64,000 bases of DNA. Origin: Eggerthellaceae bacterium. Lineage in GTDB: Bacteria > Actinomycetota > Coriobacteriia > Coriobacteriales > Eggerthellaceae. A model generated the notes under the pieces. That model was not told where the DNA came from, did not search any database, and worked only from the letters and a program-made list of their open reading frames with translations. The stretch lies in contig SUUI01000002.1 of NCBI GenBank assembly GCA_015062605.1, forward strand, positions 62,001 through 126,000, read 5' to 3'. Numbering within the stretch: position 1 is the first letter of the stretch; every line of letters begins with the position of its first letter. The position numbers and the translations under genes were made by a program. This document shows, piece by piece, positions 48,332-58,100 of the stretch.

Positions 48332-50854
48332 TTACTTGGAGGCTTTGGTCGTCTTCGCCGACTTCGCGGAGGAGGTTTTCTTGGTGCGCTTAGGCGTGCG
48401 GGACCCTTTCGCGGAAGCCTTCTTCTCCTTGCCCGGACACGCATCGTTCAAGCACAGCGCCCACGGACCGCGACGACCGGCCACCATGACCTGCAAGCCG
48501 CCGCAATGCGGACACGGCTCTTCGGTCGGCGTGATGGCGCCGTTTCTAGGCAGAGGATAACTCGCACCGCACATCTCGTAATGATCGCAACGCGCGAAGC
48601 GCTTGAGCGTCCGCGGATTGCGCTGAGCGATGATGCGTCCTTCGCGTCCCGCCTTTGCGCACTCAGGGCATGCGCCGATATCGATGGGTGCCTCGTAATT
48701 CGTGGAACAATTCGGGTCGATGCAGCAGGTGCGCGCCTTCTGGCGGAACGCTGTCACCTTAAGCTGAGGCAAACCGCATGCAGGACACGGTTCGTCAACC
48801 ACTTCCACCTTGCCGTTGGGCATGGGGTATTTCACATCGCATTCCGGCCAACCGGAACAGCCGATGAACTTGCCTCCCGTCCTGCGATTGACGCGGAATT
48901 GAAGGCTCTTGCCGCACTCAGGGCAGATGCCCACATACGCATCGGCGGCGATGGCCTCCGAAAGCGCAGCAGCGACCTCTTGTTTTTTGGGAAGCAAGGC
49001 CTCGAGCTCCTTTGCGAGCAGGTTGCGCGAAATCATGACGACATCGTCTTTGGTGCGAGCGCCAGACGCGATGTCGCTCATATCATCTTCGAGCTCGGCA
49101 GTCATCTGCGGATGAGTGATGCGCGGCGCATAGTTGTCGAGCGCATCGATGACGGCCATGCCGAGCTGCGAAGGCTCTATCGGGTCGTTTTGGATATAGC
49201 TCACATCGTAGAGGCGCTCGATAATCGAGTGACGCGTCGATTTGGTGCCGAGGCCGAGCTTCTCCATCTCTTGGATGAGCGCGCCCTGGCTGTAGCGCGG
49301 TTTCGGCTCGGTCTGCTTTTTGGTGCACGTGGCGCCGTTGAACGCGACGAGAGAACCCTCCGTAAGCGCAGGCAACTGATCGTCCTTCTTCACACCATAC
49401 GGATAAATGGCGCGGAATCCCGGATCGACCGTCACATCGCCATGGGCGATGAACGGCTCGCGTGGGCCACTCGACTCGCCGGGCACTTCAAGCTTCACCG
49501 TGGTGCCTTCCACGACCGCTGCCTTCGAAACCGTAGCGAGGAAGCGGCGGGCGATGAGGTTGTAGAGCTTGTAGTCGGCGGCGGAAAGATCATCGGGCGT
49601 CGCAGCGGCCGTCGGGTAGATCGGCGGATGGTCCGTTTCCTCCTTCTTGCCACGCGTGGCCTTGAGCTTGCCAGCGGCGAGCAGCTTGTTGCAGTACGTG
49701 CTATACGCGGGATTGCCCGCGAGCATGCGAACGACCTCGCCTAAGTTCAGCGACGACGGATATACGGTGTTGTCGACGCGCGGATACGAGATGTAGCCGG
49801 CCATATAGAGGCTCTCTGCGATGCGCATCGTGCGTGCAGGGCTTATGCCCTCGGATGCTGCGGCAGCCATGAGACTCGTGGTGTTGAATGGCACGGGTGC
49901 CGGAATCCTGCGCGTTTTCTTCTCAATGCTCGAAACGAGCGCTGTCTTCGCGCCTTCGACGGCATCCATGACGGCTTGGGCAGCCGCCTCGGTTTCGAAT
50001 TTCTTCGTGGCATGCGGCGCCTCAAAGGCATCGTCACCCTCGCCGAACGAACCCTTGATGACCCAGTAGTCCTTGGGCACGAATGCCAGACGCTCCTTCT
50101 CGCGCGCCACGATGAGCGCCAAGGTGGGGGTTTGGACACGACCGGCACTGCGCACGTCGCCGTTTTTCACGAGCGTCAGATAGCGTGTGAGCGCCGCGCC
50201 CCAGATGAGGTCTATGAACCTGCGGGACTCTCCTGCCGCCGCCAAATCGTCATCGAGTGCAACCAGGTTCGAGAACGCGTGGGTGATCTCTTCTTTCGTG
50301 AACGCCGAATAGCGCGCACGGGATACCGGAGCCGTCGGGTTCGCCTCCCGGATGCATGCAAGCGCATCCGCGCCGATAAGCTCGCCTTCTCGATCGAAGT
50401 CGGTAGCGATGCAGATCGAATCCGCCTTCTTCGCAAGATTCTTCAGCGAGCGGATGATGTCCTTTTCCTTAGGGAGCTTCTCGATGGGCGCATACACCAG
50501 ATACGGAAGCGCTTCCATCTTCCAACGCTTTCCATTGGTCTCCACGCCGTCTTCCGTAAAGGGTTTGCGCTTCGTAAATGGAGGCTTGGGAAGGCTTGCA
50601 GGCACATTGGCGGGAATAATCTCGCCATCGGCCGTCACGCCGCGCCAACCGCCGCGCTTCTTGTACACGAGTTCATAGGGGAAGTCGAGCTCGAGGATAT
50701 GACCGCGCAGACCGATGGTCACCCACTCCTCGCCATCGACCGTGAAACGATAGATTGGCGTGGAGTACACCTTATCGGCCTTGGGCTTGCCAGACCCCAA
50801 AAGACTCGCGATCTTCTGGGCGGCATCGTTCTTCTCGGTTACGACTAATTTCAC
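48332..50854 (-). CDS. topA: DNA topoisomerase I, type IA, archaeal-like
   Basis: The 840-residue protein has an N-terminal Toprim domain (KLVVTEKNDAAQKIA; DxDxE in CIATDFDREGELIGADAL near 150-167) and the type IA core with SAGRVQTPTLALIVARE near 240-256 and the active-site Tyr in GYISYPRVDNTVYP near 360. The end holds about four zinc modules (CPECGKSLQFRVNRR...CSGWPEC, CPACGL, CPECAK, CPHCGG) and a Lys/Ser-rich tail. GHILELDFP near the start and ISYPR rather than ITYMRTD resemble archaeal TopA and topoisomerase III more than E. coli TopA. It relaxes negative supercoils. GTG start with AGGAG six bases ahead. Confidence 0.9.
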   Translation of the reverse strand: MKLVVTEKNDAAQKIASLLGSGKPKADKVYSTPIYRFTVDGEEWVTIGLRGHILELDFPYELVYKKRGGWRGVTADGEIIPANVPASLPKPPFTKRKPFTEDGVETNGKRWKMEALPYLVYAPIEKLPKEKDIIRSLKNLAKKADSICIATDFDREGELIGADALACIREANPTAPVSRARYSAFTKEEITHAFSNLVALDDDLAAAGESRRFIDLIWGAALTRYLTLVKNGDVRSAGRVQTPTLALIVAREKERLAFVPKDYWVIKGSFGEGDDAFEAPHATKKFETEAAAQAVMDAVEGAKTALVSSIEKKTRRIPAPVPFNTTSLMAAAASEGISPARTMRIAESLYMAGYISYPRVDNTVYPSSLNLGEVVRMLAGNPAYSTYCNKLLAAGKLKATRGKKEETDHPPIYPTAAATPDDLSAADYKLYNLIARRFLATVSKAAVVEGTTVKLEVPGESSGPREPFIAHGDVTVDPGFRAIYPYGVKKDDQLPALTEGSLVAFNGATCTKKQTEPKPRYSQGALIQEMEKLGLGTKSTRHSIIERLYDVSYIQNDPIEPSQLGMAVIDALDNYAPRITHPQMTAELEDDMSDIASGARTKDDVVMISRNLLAKELEALLPKKQEVAAALSEAIAADAYVGICPECGKSLQFRVNRRTGGKFIGCSGWPECDVKYPMPNGKVEVVDEPCPACGLPQLKVTAFRQKARTCCIDPNCSTNYEAPIDIGACPECAKAGREGRIIAQRNPRTLKRFARCDHYEMCGASYPLPRNGAITPTEEPCPHCGGLQVMVAGRRGPWALCLNDACPGKEKKASAKGSRTPKRTKKTSSAKSAKTTKASK

Positions 50855-50974
50855 AAAAAACTCCTAGGAGATATGCTTCCGTACTTTTGCATGGTGCACA
50901 GAATACACCGTTTTGCCGTCCTTCACGCGAAAATTTTTCATTTCTTTCCTTCAGCGAACGCAGGCAAATCGGCT

Positions 50975-50991
50975 CCTTGCCTATGGCAAGG
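50975..50991. other. Small hairpin between topA and an MFS gene
   Basis: CCTTGCC-TAT-GGCAAGG, about 50 bases past the MFS stop on the minus strand; no U tract on either side. It may be a weak terminator for the MFS operon. The rest of 50855-51038 contains the topA upstream region without a clear promoter. Confidence 0.35.
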
Positions 50992-51038
50992 GGGTAGAAA
51001 ACGCCTTCGGATTATGTGGTTGAATTGTGAACGAAGCC

Positions 51039-52280
51039 TTATGACATCTGCTTTTTATGGAACTCGCCAATGCGTTTTTTGCCCGCACCCATGAAGATCG
51101 CGCAACCGATGAGCGGGAAGATTGCCAGTGCGAAATACATCCCGGCATAACCGACGAAGGATGCGATGATGCCACCTAAAAACGAACCGACGCCGATACC
51201 GATATCGAAGAAGAAGAAATAGGTCGATGTCGCGACACCGCGGCGGGAGGGCTCAACGGTGGCAACCGCCATCGGTTGGAGCACGCTCATGCCCCACCCC
51301 AATCCGATGCCGACGAAGAAGCCGCCGACACCGAACATGAGAAGCGAGTCCGCGAATCCGATCATGACAAGCGAGAGCGAGAAGCAGATGCATGACCAGA
51401 TACCCACGCCCCAATAGCCATGGTGGTCGACATAGCGTCCCACGATCGGCCTCGTGACGACATTCGTGATCGCGTTGACGATGAAATAGACCGAGACGTT
51501 CGAGATGCCCTTATCGGCAGCATGCAGGGCGATGAATGCGCTGATGGTGCCGAACGCGACGCAAAGCATCATCACCACCATGGAGGGCAGAAGCGCCTGC
51601 TTCTCGAACAGATTCGACAGCTTGAAATAATCCTTGCCGAATGTGGTCTTTTTGAGCGGTGGTTGCTTGTATTCCGTTACAAAGAAGGTAGCGGCAACGA
51701 TAAGCGCGACGATCGTGAACGCGGCGGAGACATATATCATGCCCGTGGAGTTGCCAGCGTCGATCAGACCATACGCAACGATGGGACCGAGCGCGAGTGC
51801 GAGCGAATTCGTCATCGCGATGTATCCCATGCCCTCGGCAAAACGCCTCTTCGGAACGACATCCGCGCAAATGGTCGCATTCGAGGTCGCCGCAAAACCC
51901 CACCCGATACCGTGGAGTATGCGCACACTTAAAACGATGCCCACGATTGGGAAGATGGCATAGGCGATCGTCGAAGCGATCATGAGCACGAGGCCCCACG
52001 CCAAAAAGACCTTGCGGCCGTATCGATCGGCCAACGTGCCCGCAAACGGACGGATGGCCGTCGCGACGATTGTGACGATGGTCATGGATAGCCCGACTTC
52101 GACCTCGGTACCACCCAGCTCTGCAATATAGACGGGGATGCCCACGGAAGCCATCTGCCAGCCCATGAAAATGAGCAGGTTGGTCATCCCGGCGTAGATG
52201 AGCGCCTTGGTGAACAGCACGTCCTTTTGCACGTGCTGCCCTTCTTTGGGCATCTTTTCTTCTTGCCGGGTTTCTTCCAT
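51039..52280 (-). CDS. MFS transporter, 12 helices
   Basis: The 413-residue membrane protein has about 12 helices and MFS motif A AGTLADRYGRKVFLAWG near residues 79-95, with VRILHGIGWGFAATSNATICADVVPKRRFAEGMG near 118-151 (motifs B/C region), typical of the DHA1-like or Bcr/sugar-efflux branch. A soluble, charged N-terminus of about 24 residues precedes the first helix. Substrate unknown. It is the last gene of a thyX-DUF1385-lipid kinase-MFS run, starting 22 bases after the kinase. Confidence 0.83.
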   Translation of the reverse strand: MEETRQEEKMPKEGQHVQKDVLFTKALIYAGMTNLLIFMGWQMASVGIPVYIAELGGTEVEVGLSMTIVTIVATAIRPFAGTLADRYGRKVFLAWGLVLMIASTIAYAIFPIVGIVLSVRILHGIGWGFAATSNATICADVVPKRRFAEGMGYIAMTNSLALALGPIVAYGLIDAGNSTGMIYVSAAFTIVALIVAATFFVTEYKQPPLKKTTFGKDYFKLSNLFEKQALLPSMVVMMLCVAFGTISAFIALHAADKGISNVSVYFIVNAITNVVTRPIVGRYVDHHGYWGVGIWSCICFSLSLVMIGFADSLLMFGVGGFFVGIGLGWGMSVLQPMAVATVEPSRRGVATSTYFFFFDIGIGVGSFLGGIIASFVGYAGMYFALAIFPLIGCAIFMGAGKKRIGEFHKKQMS

Positions 52281-52301
52281 GGCGGTTGCTTCCCTGCTCC
52301 C

Positions 52302-53213
52302 CTACGCGTTCGACAGAACGGTAAGCGCCTGTTGCAAGATCGAGATGTCGTACGAATCGGCGATGTGCGCCTCGCCATCCATCTGGCACGGCGGACGGCG
52401 ATCGAACGAAAGCTTTATCGATGAGCCTTTCGTGAAATGGATTTCCTTGTACTTGCCGTGCTTACCGCCCTTCGCCTTCGCGAAGATGTAGACAGAACGC
52501 AAAAGGCCCATACCGCCATCGGCATAGCAGATATCGAATATGCCGTCATCGACGAGCGCATCCGGGCAGATGATGAATCCGCCGCCATAGGTGCGACCGA
52601 TCTGTATGGCCATCATGAAGGCATCCCCTGAAATCTGCGCGCGACCATCGATCTCCATCGTGAAATGATAAGTATCACGGTGATGAAGGAGCTGGTCGAT
52701 GCCCGATTCGAAGTACAGTGCCGCTTCGGTCTTGTTCGTATGCTTGCGGCGCTCGACCGTATCGAGTGCGATGGCAGCATCGAGACCGAACGAAAGCGTC
52801 TCAACGAAGTACTCCCCATTGCAACATCCCACATCGACTCTTTTGAGCTTTGCGGTAAGCAGGTCTTCTATTGCTTCCTTTACGCCCGTGCGGATAGAAA
52901 GCGTACGAGCATAATCGTTTCCCGAGCCCATCGGGATGACGCTGAATGCGGGGCGTTCTTCGAACGGGAGCTTCATGATTCCGTTGGCGATCTCGTGGAC
53001 AACACCGTCGCCGCCCAGTCCGATGATCGTGTCATACCCGTGTGAATTCGCGGCAACGTCGATTGCGTGACCCGCATACTCCGTAAGCACGACATCCAGA
53101 TCCTCGCCAAGATGCGTTCTTAAAAGCCCTTCCGCTTCCTTGGCCGCATTCATCCCCTTTCCGCTCTGGGAAACCGGATTGGCGATAAGCAGGGTATGGC
53201 CGAATTGCTCCAC
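52302..53213 (-). CDS. Diacylglycerol kinase-family lipid kinase
   Basis: The 303-residue protein has the DAGK catalytic signature: LLIANPVSQSGKGMNAAKEAE near 8-28, the nucleotide-binding IIGLGGDGVVHEIANGIM near 62-79 (GGDGxxxE), and IPMGSGNDYARTL near 92-104. It should phosphorylate diacylglycerol or a related lipid (DgkB/YegS type) at the membrane. Start is GTG at 53213, one base after the stop of the DUF1385 gene. The precise lipid cannot be told. Confidence 0.9.
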   Translation of the reverse strand: MEQFGHTLLIANPVSQSGKGMNAAKEAEGLLRTHLGEDLDVVLTEYAGHAIDVAANSHGYDTIIGLGGDGVVHEIANGIMKLPFEERPAFSVIPMGSGNDYARTLSIRTGVKEAIEDLLTAKLKRVDVGCCNGEYFVETLSFGLDAAIALDTVERRKHTNKTEAALYFESGIDQLLHHRDTYHFTMEIDGRAQISGDAFMMAIQIGRTYGGGFIICPDALVDDGIFDICYADGGMGLLRSVYIFAKAKGGKHGKYKEIHFTKGSSIKLSFDRRPPCQMDGEAHIADSYDISILQQALTVLSNA

Positions 53214-53214
53214 G

Positions 53215-54315
53215 TTAGCTCTCCTTCACTACCTTGTCGCGCTCCTCTCGCGCCACGACCATCTTCATGGCCGCGATCGCGCATTCGAGCATCGAATCGT
53301 CTGGTTCGTTCGTAGTCAGGTACTGCATCTGCATGCCCGGCCACAAGATGACCTTGACAATGGGGCTTTCGGGATGCGCTCCTGCCCATTTGACGGTGAT
53401 TTCGTATGAGACACCTGCGATAACAGGTAAGAAGATGATACGCACTATGATGACGAGAAGCAATTTGACGAAGCCATCGGGAACGCCCCATGCAGCGATA
53501 AGCGGTTTGAGCGGCACGATGGTGTACACCAGAATGGCGATGATCATCACCATGATCAGAAACGCCGTGCCGCAACGCACGTGCAGACGCGGGAAGCTTC
53601 TGGCGTTCTCAGGCGTGAGTTCCAATCCATGCTCGTAGCAATGGATGGTCTTATGCTCGGCACCATGGTAGGAGAACATGCGCTTGATATCTTCCATGCG
53701 GCCGATAAGCCAGATGTATAGGATGAACACGGCGACACGCAGGATGCCGTCCACGACATTCCAAAGGATCGTCTTATCATCGTACTCGCCGACGATGAGA
53801 TTCGTAAGTGCAGCAGGTGCCACGATGAACAGCACGATGCCCAAGATAAGGCCGAGGATCATCGAGACGGTCATCGCGCCCTTCCCGAAACCGCCTTCCT
53901 CCCCTTGCCCGGCTTCTTCGGTTTCCTCGATGGATTCAGGCTGAGGCGTTTCAGCCATTTCGACGGTTGCCTCATCACGCGCTTCTGCCGATACCTCGTC
54001 GTGGCCCTGCTCTTCATCGCCGTACGCATGCAAGGCGGCGATTTCGAGCGCCTTGTACCCGAGCCCGAGCGACTCGACCAACGCGACGCAGCCCCTGACA
54101 AGAGGCCAATACATCCACTTGTTCTTCTTTTTGCCCGATGCAAGGTCATGCTCTTCGGTATAGATGTTGCCCGACGGTTCGCGAACCGCGACCGCCCAAT
54201 TGAGCTTGCCGCGCATCATGATGCCCTCGATGAGCGCTTGGCCGCCTATATGGGTTTTATGCTCGCCATCTTCCGTAAAGGCACGGGAAAGATCGCTTTT
54301 GGGCTTGTCTGACAT
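53215..54315 (-). CDS. DUF1385 membrane protein
   Basis: The 366-residue protein has the DUF1385 entry IGGQALIEGIMMRGKLNWAVAVREPSG near 23-49, WPLVRGCVALVESLGLGYKAL, and the conserved MFSYHGAEHKTIHCYEHGLELTPENA near 212-237 with several His/Cys, followed by FPRLHVRCGTAF. Four or five membrane helices lie between and after these. The His/Cys pattern suggests metal binding; the function is unknown. An acidic insert of about 45 residues (near 98-142, many Glu) separates the first conserved part from the helices. It starts 24 bases after thyX. Confidence 0.88.
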   Translation of the reverse strand: MSDKPKSDLSRAFTEDGEHKTHIGGQALIEGIMMRGKLNWAVAVREPSGNIYTEEHDLASGKKKNKWMYWPLVRGCVALVESLGLGYKALEIAALHAYGDEEQGHDEVSAEARDEATVEMAETPQPESIEETEEAGQGEEGGFGKGAMTVSMILGLILGIVLFIVAPAALTNLIVGEYDDKTILWNVVDGILRVAVFILYIWLIGRMEDIKRMFSYHGAEHKTIHCYEHGLELTPENARSFPRLHVRCGTAFLIMVMIIAILVYTIVPLKPLIAAWGVPDGFVKLLLVIIVRIIFLPVIAGVSYEITVKWAGAHPESPIVKVILWPGMQMQYLTTNEPDDSMLECAIAAMKMVVAREERDKVVKES

Positions 54316-54339
54316 ACCGGATAGCTTCGATTCCGCTTG

Positions 54340-55020
54340 CTACTCGCGTGTTTTCTTCGGATAGGGATTCCCGCAGCACATCTTACCCTCGTGGCAGCGG
54401 TCATACACGCACGGCGGACCAGCCACTGCGAACACGTACGGTGCCGTTGGAGCAGCCAGCTCGAGCATCTTCCATGCAAGCGCGCGGATCTCCCACTGCG
54501 CGCGATTGCAGCAGCGGACGCTGAAGAAGTGCAGCAGCTCCCGAGCGTTCATCGTGATGACGATCTTCGTCTCCGCAGCATTCGGGAATACATATCGTGC
54601 ATCCTCGGCAGGAATGCCCATGTCCAATAAAGCACGGTACACTTCGTTGGATGTGTCGATCGCACGCGCGAATAGCTCATGCGCTTCGGGATTCTCGGCG
54701 ACGCTGGGCGGTTCGATGATCGGCGTGCCGCCCGCGAACTTCACATAGCGTTGGCTTTGCTGGTTATAGCTTGCCAAGCGGTGACGGACGAGCTGATGCG
54801 TCAGCGCACGGGAAACGCCATCGACCGCGAAGGTGAAGCTTGCATGCTCGAGCGTTGAGAAATGGCCGCCCTCGAGAACGACCTTGAGAACTTTGCGAAC
54901 CTGCTCATCCGTCATGGTCTCCATCAGCTCAGCGGCGCCTACCGGCGCATAGCACAAGCGTGCGGATGTAGCGATGGCGCGCTCGGGATCGGGCGTGTGA
55001 TACAGCAATTCGACATGCAT
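54340..55020 (-). CDS. thyX: Flavin-dependent thymidylate synthase ThyX
   Basis: The 226-residue protein has the ThyX motif RHRLASYNQQSQRY near 77-90 (RHRxxS), EHASFTFAVDGVSRALTHQLVRHR before it, and NARELLHFFSVRCCNRAQWEIRAL near 167-190. It methylates dUMP with methylene-tetrahydrofolate and reduced FAD. A short C-terminal Cys-rich tail (CVYDRCHEGKMCCGNP) follows. ATG 55020 has AAGGAG seven bases ahead. First gene of a run with DUF1385, lipid kinase and MFS genes. Confidence 0.95.
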   Translation of the reverse strand: MHVELLYHTPDPERAIATSARLCYAPVGAAELMETMTDEQVRKVLKVVLEGGHFSTLEHASFTFAVDGVSRALTHQLVRHRLASYNQQSQRYVKFAGGTPIIEPPSVAENPEAHELFARAIDTSNEVYRALLDMGIPAEDARYVFPNAAETKIVITMNARELLHFFSVRCCNRAQWEIRALAWKMLELAAPTAPYVFAVAGPPCVYDRCHEGKMCCGNPYPKKTRE

Positions 55021-55143
55021 GGCGACACTCCTTAAACATACGTAGCCTAGCACATCGTATTGTATCCCCTCTTGGTGCCGACAGGCAGATGACGTGCGCC
55101 ATTTCCCTGCAAAAACCGCGAAGAGGGGCGAAGTGGAGACTAA

Positions 55144-55174
55144 ATGATGGGCTCGGGAAACCCGAGCCCATCAT
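55144..55174 (-). terminator. Terminator of the pyruvate:ferredoxin oxidoreductase gene
   Basis: Perfect 14-bp stem ATGATGGGCTCGGG / CCCGAGCCCATCAT with loop AAA, 24 bases past the stop; TTTAG follows on the minus strand. Confidence 0.75.
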
Positions 55175-55198
55175 GTAATACCGTTTGCAGCAGGCGCT

Positions 55199-58100
55199 TT
55201 ATGCGTCAGCGTACATGTCCTTGAGCTTGAGCAGATGCTCATAGCGGGCTATCGCGGCTTGCTCGTTCGCCTCGAACAGCTCGGTGGCGCGCTCGGGGAA
55301 CTCGCGGGTCAAGCGGCTGTAACGGGCTTCGTTCATCAGGAATTCCTGATAACCGCCCGCGGGCTCCTTGGAGTCGAGCGTGAATTTCTTACCCACCTCG
55401 GCTGCCGGGTTGTAGCGCAGAAGATTCCAGTAGCCGCACTCGACCGCACGCTTCATCTCATCCTGGCAATTCTTCATGCCACCCTTGATGGAGTGCATCT
55501 CGCACGGGCTGTAGCCGATGATAAGCGACGGTCCGGGATAAGCTTCGGCCTCTACGATTGCCTTGATGGTCTGCGCTGGCTTCGCGCCCATGGCAACCTG
55601 CGCCACGTACACATAGCCATAGCTCATCGCCATTTCGGCAAGGCTCTTCTTCTTGGTCTCCTTGCCTGCTGCCGCGAACTGCGCGACCTGGCCGATGTTG
55701 GAAGCCTTGGAAGCCTGACCACCGGTATTGGAGTAGACCTCGGTGTCGAACACGAAGACGTTGACATCCTTGCCGGATGCAAGCACGTGATCGAGTCCGC
55801 CATAGCCGATGTCGTACGCCCAACCATCGCCGCCGAAGATCCAGAAGGATTTCTTCGTCAAAAACTCCTTCTTCTCGAGAATCTGCGGAGAGACCTTGCA
55901 ACCTGGGTTCTTCTCGAGATGCTCTTCCAAAAGCTCCACGTAACGCGCCGCAGCATCTTTGCTCGCTTCTGCATCGTCGCGGGCGTCAAGCCAAGCCTGA
56001 GCTGCGGCCTTCAAGTCATCAGAAGGCTTCTCGGCCTTCAGGATGATTCCTGTGAGCTCCACGATGATGTCACGAACAGCCTCGTAACCCAAAAGCATGC
56101 CCATGCCGTGCTCGGCATTGTCCTCGAACAGCGAGTTGCTCCATGCAGGGCCGCGGCCTTCCTTGTTCACAGTATACGGGGACGTGCCTGCCGGACCACC
56201 CCAAATGGACGAGCAGCCCGTAGCGTTCGAGACATACATGCGATCGCCGAAGAGCTGCGTGACCAGACGTGCGTAGGAGGTCTCAGCACAACCTGCGCAG
56301 CTGCCCGAGAACTCTAAAAGCGGCTGCTTGAATTGGCTGCCTTTGACCGTGGCGTCCTGGAGCGCGGGCTTATCGGAGACATTCGCGACGCAGTAGTCGA
56401 ACACAGCCTGCTGGTCGAGCTCACCATCGGTCGGAACCATGGTAAGCGAGTTGGTCGGGCACTGGCCGATGCACACGCCGCAGCCCATGCAGTCGAGCGG
56501 GCTTAAGGCGAGCGTGTACTTCAGGCCTGCCGCCGCCTTGCCCTTCGCGGCAGCGAGCTTGATGGCCGCAGGTGCTTGGGCGGCTTCCTCATCGGTTAAG
56601 GCATACGGACGGAGCGTGGCATGCGGGCACACGAACGCGCAGTTATTGCACTGGATGCACTTCTCGGCATCCCATGTGGGAACCGTGACGGCGACGCCGC
56701 GCTTCTCATATGCGGACGCACCTTGCTCGAACTGGCCGTCAGCATGGTCGACGAATGCGGAAACGGGCAGGTTGTGGCCTTCCATACGACCCACAGGCTC
56801 CATGATGGTGGTGACCATCTTCACGAGCTCGGGACGGCCTTCGAGCACGACTTCCTTCTCTTCGTCGACCGCATCGGCCCACGATGCAGGGACATCGACC
56901 GCGACGAATGCGGTTGCGCCGGCATCGATGGCCTTGTGGTTCATGTCGACGACATCCTGGCCCTTCTTGAGATAGGACTTGGTAGCAGCATCCTTCATGT
57001 ACTGGATGGCATCCTCTTGCGGAAGCACCTTCGCAAGCGTGAAGAACGCGGACTGCAGGATCGTGTTGGTGCGCTTGCCCATGCCAACCTCGATAGCGAG
57101 GTCGATGGCATTGATGGTGTAGAGCTTGATGTTGTTCTTGGCGATATAGCGCTTCGATGCGGCATCGAGATGCTTTTCGAGTTCATCGAAATCCCACTGG
57201 CAGTTGATCATGAACGTGCCGCCAGGCTTGACATCATCGACCATGCGGAAGCCCTTGGTCACATAAGACGGATTATGGCATGCCACGAAGTCGGCCTTGT
57301 TGATGTAATACGGGCTGCGAATTGGGCTATCGCCGAAGCGCAGGTGGCTGATGGTGATACCGCCCGTCTTCTTGGAGTCGTACTGGAAATACGCCTGGAC
57401 GTACTTGTCGGTATGGTCGCCGATGATCTTGATGGAGTTCTTGTTCGCGCCGACCGTGCCATCGCCGCCGAGACCCCAGAACTTGCACTCGATGGTACCT
57501 TCCGCTGCCGTGTTCGGGCAGTTGGGATCCTCGGGAAGCGAGAGATTGGTTACATCGTCGACGATTCCGACCGTGAAGATTCGCTTCGGCTCGTCTTTCT
57601 CGAGTTCCTTATAGACCGCGAATGCGCTCGCAGGCGGGGTGTCCTTCGAACCTAAGCCATAGCGACCGCCGATGACGGTGATGCCGGTGACACCCTCGAC
57701 TGCCAATGCGTTAATGACATCCATGTACAAAGGCTCGCCGATGGCGCCTGGCTCCTTCGTACGATCCATGACGGCGATCTTCTTTACCGTCTTTGGAAGC
57801 GCGGCGACGAACTTCTCGGTGACGAAAGGACGATACAGGCGAACCTTTACAAGGCCGACCTTCTCGCCGTGGGCGTTCAGGTAATCGACGACTTCCTCGA
57901 ATACATCGCAGAAGCTGCCCATGCAGACGACAACGCGATCCGCATCAGGGGCTCCGTAGTAATTGAATAGCTCGTAATCGGTGCCGAGCTTGTCGTTGAT
58001 CTTATGCATGTACTCTTCGACGACTGCTGGGAGCTCATCGTAATGCGCATTGCATGCCTCACGGTTCTGGAAGAAGATGTCGTCGTTCTCGTGGCTGCCG

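Noticed and set aside
48299-49744. 481-residue plus-strand reading frame
   Set aside because: Antisense to topA zinc modules and core; no protein family features.
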